Origin: Phoronis australis
Lineage: Eukaryota > Phoronida > Phoronidae
NCBI GenBank assembly: GCA_002633005.1
Contig: NMRA01000040.1
Location: 1,148,423 to 1,212,422, forward strand
DNA length: 64,000 bases
Direction of reading: 5' to 3'
Shown: piece by piece, positions 12,048 through 22,733 of the stretch
Layout: every line of letters begins with the position of its first letter
Numbering within the stretch: position 1 is the stretch's first letter
Notes under the pieces: model-generated
The model's input: the letters and a program-made list of their open reading frames with translations, nothing else
Told to the model about the DNA's origin: nothing
The model's database searches: none
Program-made: the position numbers and the translations under genes

Positions 12048-14552
12048 GTCTTGGTCTTACACGTTGTTAACCCTTGTTACATGGTTAGAGGATGTTACAA
12101 GGATCCAAGAAGTACCTGCCCCATAACTAATACACAATCCGTAATCGAACAAAGCTTACATAAATGCGCCACTCACGATTTGCACACAAAGAACACACTG
12201 CCATTTTGAACTTAACGCGAACCCGGAAGTACAATTCATTCAAGAACCCAGGCTAAGAAAACGCCGTCAATGCGACTGGAGCATTGCCTGTTACCAGCCT
12301 GCAAATGGGCATAAAATAATCGACAGCGCGCCTTAATTTTAATAAAATCAAAATATGGGCAATTTTATCGAATTTGCTAAAGAAATGTGGCAAATAAATT
12401 TTCACAAATTATTTTGCCGGACTCGGGACCGCAGTCTATCAGACCAGGTGCGGATCAAGACAATGGCGAACGATAAAGGTATGCGGTTGCAAGCTGTTTT
12501 TCCGAAGTAAAAGGTTCAAATCATAAATGCCTTATATATACAAAGGTACTTTGAGACACTTGCATAAAATTACGGGCTGGTTAGTCCTGTGTTACATTGC
12601 CGCGGCAGCCTTTAGCTAGCCTCAGTGCCAGCTACCAGTGTGAAGACTATCGTCAAACTTGTTAGTAGGCCTATACAGCTTTGTGCCAAGGCTACCCTTA
12701 GGCCTACCTGGTCCCTGGCCACAGCGCTCGCTCAAACGAGGTTTATTTAAAACTTGGGGTCTTCTCGCGAACTGTGCAAAGTTGTTGGCTTTCAACAGAT
12801 TTGCCCAGACTGCATGAGTGCACCAAGCCTAAAAAATGGGGGGGTTGGAATTTTTGGGAATGTCTACCCTTTACTATCAGATTCACTGGGTGTGTTCAGA
12901 GCTATGAATTGCAGACGCTAAATTTTGGTACTTCCTGTCTTCTACTGGACTTTTTTCTCGTTTTCTACTTTTTTCGGAGTTCGAGCTTCTCTGACTGAGG
13001 CACAGCCTTTTCCATTTCTCTAAATAGGGGGCTTGTTCGAGCACATAAGTATGACAAGTCCAATACAAAATGATATCATTTTTATTCATTCAAAATGATT
13101 CAACCTTTTATCATAATAAGTAACTTAGAATGCACAGTACAGCATTTAAGCATTACAAACACTATCCCACAGCACAAGTTTCCATGATATGAAAGTGGAC
13201 ACACATGTAACTATTACCATGGTGACTGAATAGTGTTTCCTTACACCAGAATTTGACAAGCATGATTAAAAAAAATATGGAGTTGCAAGGAACAAGAATT
13301 GAAGGCTTGAAGCTTCACAATACAACATAGCTTATTTCTCAAATTAAGATTCTTCATATTGTTAACTTGATAACCTGAATTAAGAAAGCAACAAGTTACA
13401 AAACATGACATGAAAGCAATTTAGACTTAAAATTTAGAAAAACATGAATCATTTTGTGATACCTTATCAAGCCTTGAACAGCAGTTGACAGGCAAACAAA
13501 AAAGCATTTCAAAATTATTTCAACTATTTTTTAGCTTATTGTAAGATTACCTGAATGGGAAATTCACATATTCAAATATATCTTATATTTTTCCAAAAAA
13601 CACGAAAATTGAACAAACTTCCATTTTTTGTAGCAACGTTTGTCAAAATGTAGCAACATTAAATCTTCACAAATTACAAAGTAACAGGTTGAACATGCCT
13701 TCCAGTTCAGAAAAAGTCGCCATGTTGTTGGTGCTGCCAGAAATGAGACGAGGTCCAATGGGAATTGTGAGCACATTTATCACTTAATAAATAACAACTG
13801 CTAGGCTGAAATTTGGCAAAAACTGTTGAATCGTGCAGAATAGTAAGTGAAGATATAACTCACTAAATTTCACCGTAAATTGTTGGCGAAAACAATTTAC
13901 ACAAAGTTTTACACTCGTAACTTATACCGCTGTCCTCCAATATGGCCGACGCGATCCAAACAAAGTGACCCAAATTTCGGCACAAAAATTGCAATAACTT
14001 TACACTGCTTGCCCTGATTTTGATACTTTTTCAATTTTTACTGAGTAGAATGCACTACCTTTCCGATGATAGCAAAGTGCTTTTTCAAAACGAAAAAAAA
14101 TCAAAGCGAAAGAAATTTGGTTCGACTCAAATTGTTTCCTAGGTTCGATTGCCCAACATAACAGGAACTAAACACCAATGCTATTTTAACATAAACAAAA
14201 GTACGCGTAACATTCCAAAAAAACTTAACGACCACTGTATACAAACGAATCACGAAGATATTACTAGTAAAACAAAATAATGAAGACTTTTCGAGCAAGC
14301 GATAGCACATTCAGTTACAAGAAAAAAATGGCGGTGTTCAGGACAAGTTCCTGAACTGACGAGCCGGAAATATGGATACGGAAATAACCGATGACAGCCA
14401 GTAATTATACGCTCACAGAAGGGTCAAATACTGTTAAAAATCGCTTTTGGCACGAAAGGCGAAAAAATATAAAGAAATGGTATCGAAAATAAGATTTTAT
14501 TTAGTAAGTATTTTCGGATACTGGAACTACATCGGCATTTTGGAACCAGGAC
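12048..14552. mobile_element. 2.5-kb non-autonomous DNA element with TTAA target duplication
   Basis: The element interrupts repeat copy 2 and is flanked on both sides by TTAA (12044-12047 and 14553-14556). Removing it restores the repeat consensus across the junction. Terminal inverted repeats are short: GTCTTGGT on the left against GTCCTGGT on the right. TTAA duplication is typical of piggyBac and Kolobok superfamilies. I found no transposase frame, so it is probably non-autonomous. Part of it (12048-12575) recurs inverted at 2445-2970, and both copies end at the same terminus, which supports the boundary. Confidence 0.7.
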
Positions 14553-14878
14553 TTAAATGTGAAGTGGAAGACTGACCATGATTATTCGATAACTTCATTG
14601 ACTGTGGTGTCTCCTAGTGGTAGTTATGATTTTTTGCGCTTATAGCCTCCTAGTGGCAATTTCACTTTTTTCGTTTACCTTAGTTTCTCAGAAGTTCCTT
14701 GACGAATTTTAATGAAATTTGGTCAATAGCTTTGATGACACATACCAGTTTTGGGATGGATTCAACGTATTTTGTGCCATCTAGTAGCCAATTTTATGTT
14801 CTAAATAAACACCTCTAGAGAAGCACACCATTTGTGGTGCATTTTTGGGTGCACTTCAACGCTTCACGTTACTCTTGT
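14553..14878 (+). repeat. CCTAGTGG repeat family, copy 2, 3' part
   Basis: Continuation of the copy that started at 11198, after the TTAA insertion. It has CCTAGTGG motifs at 14611 and 14648, a degenerate one at 14774, the AATAAACACC tail, the sub-terminal TTGGGTGCAC, a weakened hairpin (AACG...CGTT) and the terminal CTCTTGT. Confidence 0.75.
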
Positions 14879-15157
14879 TTACATGAACTGTAATCTCACC
14901 TATGTTCTCCACGACCGCTTGTAAGGTGTTGCAGCATCTTATTTGTCCAAACGAGCTTGCTGTTTAAATGTCCCGTGTCCTGTCTAAAAATCCTGCGATT
15001 GGTTTAAAAATAGGGACCAGTTTGTAAAAAAGGCGTCGTCATTGTTAATAAGGCCTTCACTTGTTCAAATTACGCTTGACAGCAACTGGCCATAGCTAAG
15101 TGGTCACTTGTAGAAAGCTTGATCACCACTGTCACTCAAGCGGCAGACCAGGCGTGT

Positions 15158-15284
15158 GTTCAGTAGACGCTAGGACCTAGCTAAAACCTAGTGGAAGTCA
15201 CGTGTTCTTATTTAAAATACACGGCAATTTCTCACGTAATCTCGCGAAGTTTTGCTTTTTAGCGAGGTCCTAGCGTTACTGAAT
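15158..15284. mobile_element. about 127-bp fold-back MITE nested in the left inverted arm
   Basis: The ends TTCAGTAGACGCTAGGACCT and AGGTCCTAGCGTTACTGAA are inverted copies. The segment is absent from the homologous right arm, so it inserted after the arms formed. Confidence 0.65.
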
Positions 15285-17026
15285 GGGAGGCAGGCCCCTA
15301 GTCTATATCTGGTGTAATGGGGCCTGTCAATAATCTCTCAACCATCTTTTCAATTCATCTTAACCAACTAGTCAAAGTCAATTGAATTTAAACAAAGGCC
15401 CAGTGCCACCTATAAGCCTAATCCACTACCTGCTCACTAGAGATGCAGTCTAGCACTAAAGTGGCTGATGGTTAGTCACCTTTTGTGTTTGGTGGACAAC
15501 CCATTGAAAATCATTAGGCCTAAGGCTCAGTGGCTCTAACTTGTCAGCAAAGGCACCCTTACACATGAGTTTATATAAGGGCTGTCTTTTGGGTAGACAG
15601 TGAATCTTTTGGTGGCCAGAATTTTATTTTCATAGCACATTTTTCCATGGGCTCCACGACAGTGCTCTGATTTACTGTCACCAGTCTCTTGCATGGAAAC
15701 GCTTTTGACAACTCTCATTAGTTGTTGTTTGTGGATTTCACACTTAGATGAGTATTATTGGTTACTTTTGGTGCCACTGGCCCATCGAGATTGACTGAGT
15801 TCATCTCATTGCCTTAGAAGGAATTTCCTTGGCAGCATAAACATTGTATCTGTGATGCATACTCCCTGTGAAAATCTGCCATGCTGCTACTCAACATCGG
15901 TAGCAGCCGTGCACAACGTTTGCAGTTTCGGGGAGTAATTCCAAGACATGGGATAGCTAGTGACATCACTAGATAAAGTTATAAATATATGTCTCACATT
16001 GAGAACTTGTAGCCAAAATCATGTGCTCTCATTGAAAAAATGGTAATCTTGCAGAGTCTTGTTTACCTAGCGTGATCCTTACGTTATTGAACTCTATCCT
16101 GGCTTCCGTTACCGATTGACATGCGCATTCTACATGCTTAGTAATGTTGTCTGCTGCGGGAAGGCGTAGAAGGACTGCTAAGGATTATTTTTTAAAAACT
16201 GAGAGATGTTTCAGATACTAACGTTGGCTCAGATGCAGATACGACACATAATCCAGATCCGGATTGTGGTGATACTGTCGGGCTCAATCAATGAATTGCA
16301 AATATCCGTGCCATGACAGTAGACTGAATTTTTGCCGACAACATCTGACATCGGCATTCTTACAATTTGCTCCAACTTGAGAATAGATGGTTCTCAGCTG
16401 GAAGAATGAGTTTGTGACAATCCTGAAGTTTATGGAAATTCCATAGTTGCAAGCGTTAGACAATTCAGTTTATATCTTTCTAGAAATATTGGTTTTCATC
16501 AACAGGCCTAACATTCCCGTCCAAGCAAATGGAAAACGCACGTGAATCGTTTTATTTACCTGATTTGCATTCATGATAGAGGACTCGCATATTGTGCAGT
16601 TTTTACAAGAATTCTGGTAGTGCAGAAGTTTAATGTACCAACTTCAGAACATCAAATTCAGACAGACAATGCAGGCTGGGCTATTGACTATAAGAATACG
16701 GTGCAAGACATTAGACTGAGAGAAAACGTACACGAGGCTATCAAGACATAAAAATGCGACAGGCTTTACAAAGACACTTCACTTGGGCTGTCTACTTCAT
16801 AGGAAAAGTTTACCTCTATCTTTAGTCTTTTTGGCCTTGGTCGACGTTGACATCACAAGTAGACCTATTGAGTAAAATATTTCCCCATACTGTTTCAAAC
16901 AGGTATGTAGACTTCCATTTCACAGCCATTGACTAAACAAATAGTTTATGTGATTTGTTTGTAAATAAGTCCACCTTTTAAAAATAAAAAGTTGAACAAG
17001 CACAGTTATTTGTTTGCACTACTGTG

Positions 17027-17914
17027 CATGGGTAAAAATAAGGTGCATACTAGCCTATGGAGGAGGTTGACAGCAGATGTGGAGAACACTGCCCACCATG
17101 TGGCAGGAGTGATTTGACAGCATAATTTAAGCAAAGAATTTAAAAAAAATGTGAAAATTTCAACACGCATTACTACTAATAGTAAACACTTAAGCAACCA
17201 GCCAGTCTCTGTATACGCATGAGTTAACGGATTGTCCCCTTGAAAGCCGCAGAGATCTATAATTATACATTTCAGAATATTTGACCTCTGGTATGTTGAC
17301 AATCTTCTAAATACATATCACAATGTATTCATTGTTGGTATAAACTAATTCATTTACAACTGGCTCTTCATTATTTTAGTGACACACTGCAAGATTATGG
17401 AATATAAACATGTTAGCTATGTTACGGCATCTCATCAGTGAAACCCAAAGTCTGCCAAATTTTCAACATTTACTTTTTGGCTTATAATCATAATGCATAA
17501 TCGAGTTTTGTTGACATGTCTTCCAGTGACACTTGAAAGGGGACTGCAGAGAATCTAAGATTACAATGAGCTATGTTGACTTGGTTCAATTGCTCTTCAA
17601 ATGAAAACTGGGGCCTATGTTGTGTCAACACAACCAAAAAACTCTGTTGTTATCTAGTTGGCTATCAAAGCCATACAGTGTTCGATTGTTGTTTGGTTTA
17701 TTCATGTAACAAGTTGACCTATCCTCTCTAATTGTTCCTCCAGTAAGACATAATGTTGCCTGACGTCTTGTGCAGAGGGTTTGGAAGTACATCAGTGTTC
17801 TCCACATCTGAAAATCTAAACAGGTCTCACGCGTTAAAACTGCAAGAAGCATGCGTTAACCGCACGGCGGTCAACGTTCTCTATAGGCTAGTATGCGCCT
17901 TATATTTACCCATG
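17027..17914. mobile_element. about 890-bp inverted-repeat element nested in the long-TIR element
   Basis: It starts CATGGGTAAAAATAAGG and ends in a diverged inverted copy (...CCTTATATTTACCCATG). Further inverted blocks are GCATACTAGCCTAT with CTATAGGCTAGTATGC and CAGATGTGGAGAACACT with AGTGTTCTCCACATCTG. The right end coincides with the inner edge of the surrounding element's right arm. No coding capacity seen. Confidence 0.6.
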
Positions 17915-18659
17915 ACTAATGATCAGCGACATTAGTGCTGGACTGCATCTCTAGTGAGCAGGTAGTGGATTAGGCTTATAGGTGACACTGAGCCTTTGTT
18001 TAAATTCGTTTGACTTTGACTAGTTGGTCCAAATGAATTGAAAAGATGATTGAGAGATCATTTACAAGCCCCATTACACCAGAAATAGACTAGCCACCCA
18101 GCTTGAGTGAGATCGGTGATCAAGCTTTCGACAAGTGACTACTTAGCTATGGCCAGTTGCTGTCAAGCGTAATTTGAACCAGTGAAGGCCATATTAACGA
18201 TGACGATGCCTTTCTACAAACTGGTACCTATTTTTATACCGGTCATGGATTTTTAAACAGGACGTGGGACACTGCGACACATAAAAAGCAGTCGTGGAGA
18301 ACACTGTACATGCACTTAACATTTCAATCTGTTGCCTTGGAATGTGGTTATCTCTATGAAAAAGTAAATGAATGAAAATCTGCTGTCATTGACATTGATC
18401 AAATTGATTTTGTTATGATAGAAAGGGACTTTTTCATGGAAGCTGTTTCCATAATTTATGAACCACTAACCTCTAATTCACTTAGTTTGCACCATCTTTC
18501 AACATTTTGGCCTACTAAAAGTACCCATTTAATTATTTTAAAACCTCAGTTTAGTGTCCTTTTGTGGTATCAAAACTAGAGAATCTATTAAACGATGTAA
18601 TAACATTGATCCTTATTTTTTATTTAAATGATTAGCATTTGGCTGCTGTTTTTTTTCAG

Positions 18660-18870
18660 GACAACAATTTCTCGTGCGTTGAAAGCTGTGAGTTCCTGAA
18701 ACTGAGTATGACATTCAAACCTGGCACGTGTCCTGCTCCATTCAACATTAGTGGCTTTAAAGCTGCCTGTGTGCATGCCTGTAAGAAGGACAGTGACTGT
18801 GCAGATAACCGCAAGTGCTGTAAGAACACCTGTGGTAAAACTTGCGTGAAAGCTGAGGACAGGGAAGATG
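18660..18870 (+). CDS. ANOS1: anosmin-1 exon: complete WAP domain
   Basis: The exon is bounded by TTTTTTCAG and GTATGT and enters in phase 0 and leaves in phase 1. It encodes residues 21-91 of the visible protein. It opens with CVESCEFLKL, matching the conserved CLTSCEFLKY of vertebrate anosmin-1. It then gives a whey acidic protein (four-disulfide core) domain with all eight cysteines, including SDCADNRKCCKNTCGKTC. The WAP domain of anosmin-1 is extracellular and, with the first FnIII domain, contributes to heparan-sulfate, FGF-receptor and uPA interactions. Function here is inferred from family knowledge; identity is clear from the order Cys-rich, WAP, FnIII. Confidence 0.95.
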
Positions 18871-19247
18871 GTATGTTGTCACAGGATAGTATTCCACTCG
18901 CCTTGTGTGTATTTTACTCCATTTTTGTTTTTACTAGAGTTGATGTGGAAATAATTCAATTAAGAGCCTGAGTTTGAAGTCTATGACTATGGTTACATGA
19001 GACTTCTTAGAGAAAGGTTTGCAATGTGTGTTAGGTAAGAAGTTGCTCAAAATTTCTTGTTTCCATTTGGCCATTGATTACGGATGTTAATCCCACCATT
19101 CGTGCATTCACAAACAATGCATGTAATTAATTGCTTGGTATTTGAGCAAAAGACCAAGTATCTGATGAAAAAAGTGATAAACGTTTGATATTGCACCCTT
19201 GTAAGTACGTCTGTGAAGTGACTATGCCAGTTGAAATTTTTGTTTAG

Positions 19248-19414
19248 GATTACCTAAAGTGCCTTCCCAGTTGGTGGTGAGGAGTAACCACAATCAGGTG
19301 GAGTTGTCATGGCAACATAAATCAAATGACACTGTAGTGTACATAGTGCAGGCCAAGTCAGTGCGTAAGAAGACCATGCTCAACAGCAATGACCAGTGGA
19401 AGTTGATGGTTCAG
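19248..19414 (+). CDS. ANOS1: anosmin-1 exon: FnIII domain 1, first half
   Basis: The acceptor is TTTGTTTAG and the donor GTGAGT; it enters in phase 1 and leaves in phase 0. It encodes residues 92-146, beginning LPKVPSQLVVRSNHNQVELS and including the FnIII B-strand tryptophan (ELSW) and VVYIVQAKS, which matches the VIYVVQRR of vertebrate FnIII-1. It is separated from the WAP exon by a short 377-bp intron and completed by the exon at 22610. Confidence 0.93.
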
Positions 19415-21059
19415 GTGAGTCCATCTGGCAGGACAACTTTGTGTGTTTCCAATAAGTGTTGCCTGCCTGGAAAAAATACACATTTTCTGCTGCTTCGGGG
19501 AAGTAGTTTCATCAAGCATCCTTAAATGTGATTTTCAGGCCATAAGAGGAACTTCAGTGTAGTGCAACATGATCTTCAAAAAATAATTTCAATGCTTGTT
19601 GCAGACATTTTGTCCCATCAGCTCCGCATCTTTTGGCCACATCACGTGGCAGGGCTCAACATTATGAAAATCGCCAGGTCGCATTTTGCGACCAAAATCC
19701 CAGGTCACATTTTCAAAGTTCAGCTTGCATTCATAAATGTCAGGTCGCAAAATTTTCCCGCCATTTTTCCGATCCGAAATAGCTTTTTTGATCATTGAGA
19801 AAATGTTTAGATTATGCTCTTACCTGCGACATTAAATACTCACAAATTTCAGGTAGCAAAATTGAGTTCTTACATGCAGGTACGGCGTTATTGTTCTTTA
19901 TAACCGACATTCAAAGGCAGTTGGTGAGGTGAAAGTTGAATCAGTGCTCTCTAACCGGCACGTGCATTTGAGTACCTAAGTTTACAATGTGAAAAGGGAG
20001 AAAATATTCGTTGAAATAGCATCTGAGATTCTGCTAGGTCTGAGCTGCTACATGACTGTCATCAATGTCATTAAAGATCCAAAGAGCTCTGAGTGCAAAC
20101 TCAATCCATTTTTTATTTGCAGCCCAAACTTTCCAACTTAACTCGACGTTTGAAAAGCATCCTGTCAAAAAAATTCCGTTGAACGTTGCCCTAGCCGAGT
20201 GACACACATGTATGTGGATTCGCCGGTACAAATCGGTGCAAATTTCCTACAAAAATGTTGGACTTATGCTGTTTAAGTACCGAACAATTAGTTTTCCATA
20301 AAATGAAAAGCCTCAAAATAATTCCCTAATCGGTGTGGTTTTCATCGGGTAATTCAAGTTTGCTCCTCAATACCTTCCATGTAAGTGAAAAATAGGTCAT
20401 TCACAAAATGACTCACTTGTCACTAGTCTCATTTTCTTTCGCAGGTATAAAACAAAGCTAGGATTGGTTTTTACATATTGAGAAAAGACGTTTTCTTTGA
20501 AAACTCAATTTATTATATAAATGAGAGTGACTCACTATACATAAGCTGCATGTCAATTTCAAACCACGTGTGGTCGTTTATTGTGCGCTATGGCCTGAAC
20601 TTAACGCTTAATTGGAAATTCTCAAAAGTTGAGAGAGTACGCTTAGTAGGGTAGTGAGCACTTATTATGAAACACTTCGAGTGAGGACATACGGATCATC
20701 GGGTCTAGGGAATATCGGAACAGGAAAATATCAGTTCTGGGCTACATCAGTCCCAAGTCATAACATCGTAAACCATCAGGTCTTTCTTAACCGCCAGGAA
20801 TCTAATAAGTTCATTGTCAAATAAACCATTTGGGTGCTTAAAAAGCCAAGCCGGTATATTCTTTCATTTGGGACGACTGTCGCTGTTCTCTTTTGATGTG
20901 CAGCTTTGGAGTGGTGCGTGAGTTCAGACTGGAATAGGCCTACACTTTACATTGGCAACAACATTTGACAGACGACTCGTATGTTGCGCACGTAGCACCA
21001 GAAACAAGTAATTTGTTTTGAGAATTTCTTAGCGACTCAAAAACTTTTGCTCAATGTAA
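19415..21059. other. intron sequence with a local CAGGTCGCA repeat
   Basis: Part of the intron splitting FnIII-1. CAGGTCGCA or CAGGTCACA occurs three times near 19676-19750, and an inverted copy lies near 19824. This may be a decayed mobile element. Otherwise nothing recognisable. Confidence 0.4.
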
Positions 21060-21827
21060 GGACGTGACCGTCATATTTTCTGACTACCTTGACTACTGTG
21101 GCACCTCCTAGTGGCAGTTTTTTTATGCCCATGGCTGTATCTCCTAAACCCGCCCCTGCATCTTTATTAAATTTAGCAAGTCTATTTATATGAAGTTGAC
21201 AATGAACGACGTTGACTTTCAGGCGGATCCGACAAACACTGTGCCCCTAGAGGCAATTTCATTTTTTTCCGTTTGCTCTGTTTCTCCGAAGCTGTTTAGT
21301 GGTTTTTTATGAAACTTGGTAAATAGCTTTGTTTTGAAACGATGACATGTTCCTGTTTTCGGGTGGCTTCAACATATTTTGCGCCATTTAGTGGTCATTT
21401 TTTCTGTTTTCTAATTTTTTCTGTTTTCTAGTATGTTTTTGGCAACCGCCTCTCTATCAACCAAACCACTCCCATTCTAAAGATGATTGTGAACATTAGC
21501 ATGTATGTTCTTAGTCTGAAGAAACAGTTGGCGATAATTTTCCAACGACTTCGACTACTGTGGCACCTAGTAGCAGTTGTTTTTTTTGTGCCCGTAGCCT
21601 TCTAGTGGCAATTTCATTTTTCAGTTTTCTTCAGTTTCTCACAAGTTCCTTGACAGATTTGTATGGAGTTTGGTAAATAGCTTTGATGACATATGCCAGT
21701 TTTTGGATGGAATTGAAGTATTTTGCACCATCTAGTGGCCATTTTTATGATACAAATAAACACCTGTAGAAGCTTACGTTTTGCGGTGCACTTGTAGGTA
21801 TATTTCAACGCTTGGCGTTGCTCTTGT
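21060..21827 (+). repeat. CCTAGTGG repeat family, copy 3 (5' truncated)
   Basis: It begins inside the internal module (TTTTCTGACTACCTTGACTA) and runs to the family 3' end. CCTAGTGG-type motifs occur at about 21101, 21381, 21593 and 21725. The 3' hairpin CAACGC-TTG-GCGTTG (21806-21820) is perfect and is followed by CTCTTGT. Confidence 0.8.
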
Positions 21828-22609
21828 TATATTTTTTGTTGTCAGTACTTCAGTAGTTGTAGTTTTGCCAGACAGGCGCCAGTTAATCTCTAACCCCTGA
21901 TCACTACTTTGACTATTACATTCTGAACTGAGCAAACAGTACAGGTTTTGGATTAGTGCATAGTGTAAACAGGTTTGTGCTCCTGACAATAGCAACCAGG
22001 TTGACTGTCTCTGTAAACTTAAAGTCTTAGTGTTTCCTATTAATGATGAAAGGGCTTTTGTTGTCAGATTTATTCTTTGCCACTTGTCATGATAGTAGTT
22101 ATGAGTGAGGTGACCTTGGATATTTTCTTCAGTGGTCTTTACGTTAATTGAAATGTATTTTGGTTATGAATGTGAAACAGAGTTTGCAGTAAATGTTTTT
22201 ATTAACATTGATGTTATCTGTCATGTTGAATGTTTCTGGTGTTGTAAACTCACTGCAGATTTGATTTATTCTGATGTAAACCTTTTGTATATGTGTTCTA
22301 TCATAGTTTCTGCCAAATGTTCATTACCAAATGCTTTACTTAATAACCACCAAAGAAAATCTGAATTTTTGAAAATTTCAAGTGCTTTTTCAATGAGGCA
22401 CTCCCATATTCAGATGCTTATGATATTTTAGACTCTTTTTGACAATTCTTTTAATTTGAGTTCTTTGTAAATTATTGCCATTAGTTCCTCATATGTGTAC
22501 CAAACCTTTTGTTGCTTCCAAGAAGTTGGTTACATTTATTTTAGTTGAGATAATTTGAATATTTAGCCTTAAGTTTACTAATTACGTTTTCATTGACCTT
22601 TGGTTACAG

Positions 22610-22733
22610 ACAATTTGGTCACCAGTTATTTTCAACAGTTTGCAGCATGGGTTGTTTTATCAGTTCAGAGTAGCTGCTGTTAGCATAAGAGGAAGCCGTG
22701 CATTTTCTAGTCCTTCACAGGTTTTTATACGAG
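22610..22733 (+). CDS. ANOS1: anosmin-1 exon: FnIII domain 1, second half
   Basis: The acceptor is TTGGTTACAG and the donor GTAAGT; phase 0 in, phase 1 out. It encodes residues 147-187, with the FnIII F-strand tyrosine and strand in HGLFYQFRVAAVSIRGSRAF. This aligns with WYQFRVAAVNVHGTRGF of vertebrate anosmin-1 and is among the strongest identity signals in the gene. Confidence 0.95.

Larger units (their letters stand above)
14882..18312. mobile_element. 3.4-kb DNA element with about 400-600-bp terminal inverted repeats
   Basis: The left arm (about 14882-15478) and right arm (about 17918-18312) are inverted copies. Matching blocks include TGTTCTCCACGAC at the outer end, GACAGCAACTGGCCATAGCT in the middle and CCTATAAGCCTAATCCACTA towards the inner end. 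The left arm is longer because a smaller inverted-repeat element (15158-15284) is inserted in it. Another element (17027-17914) abuts the right arm. I found no intact transposase. A short acidic frame near 16200-16300 is not identifiable. It lies entirely within the intron before the WAP exon. Confidence 0.75.
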
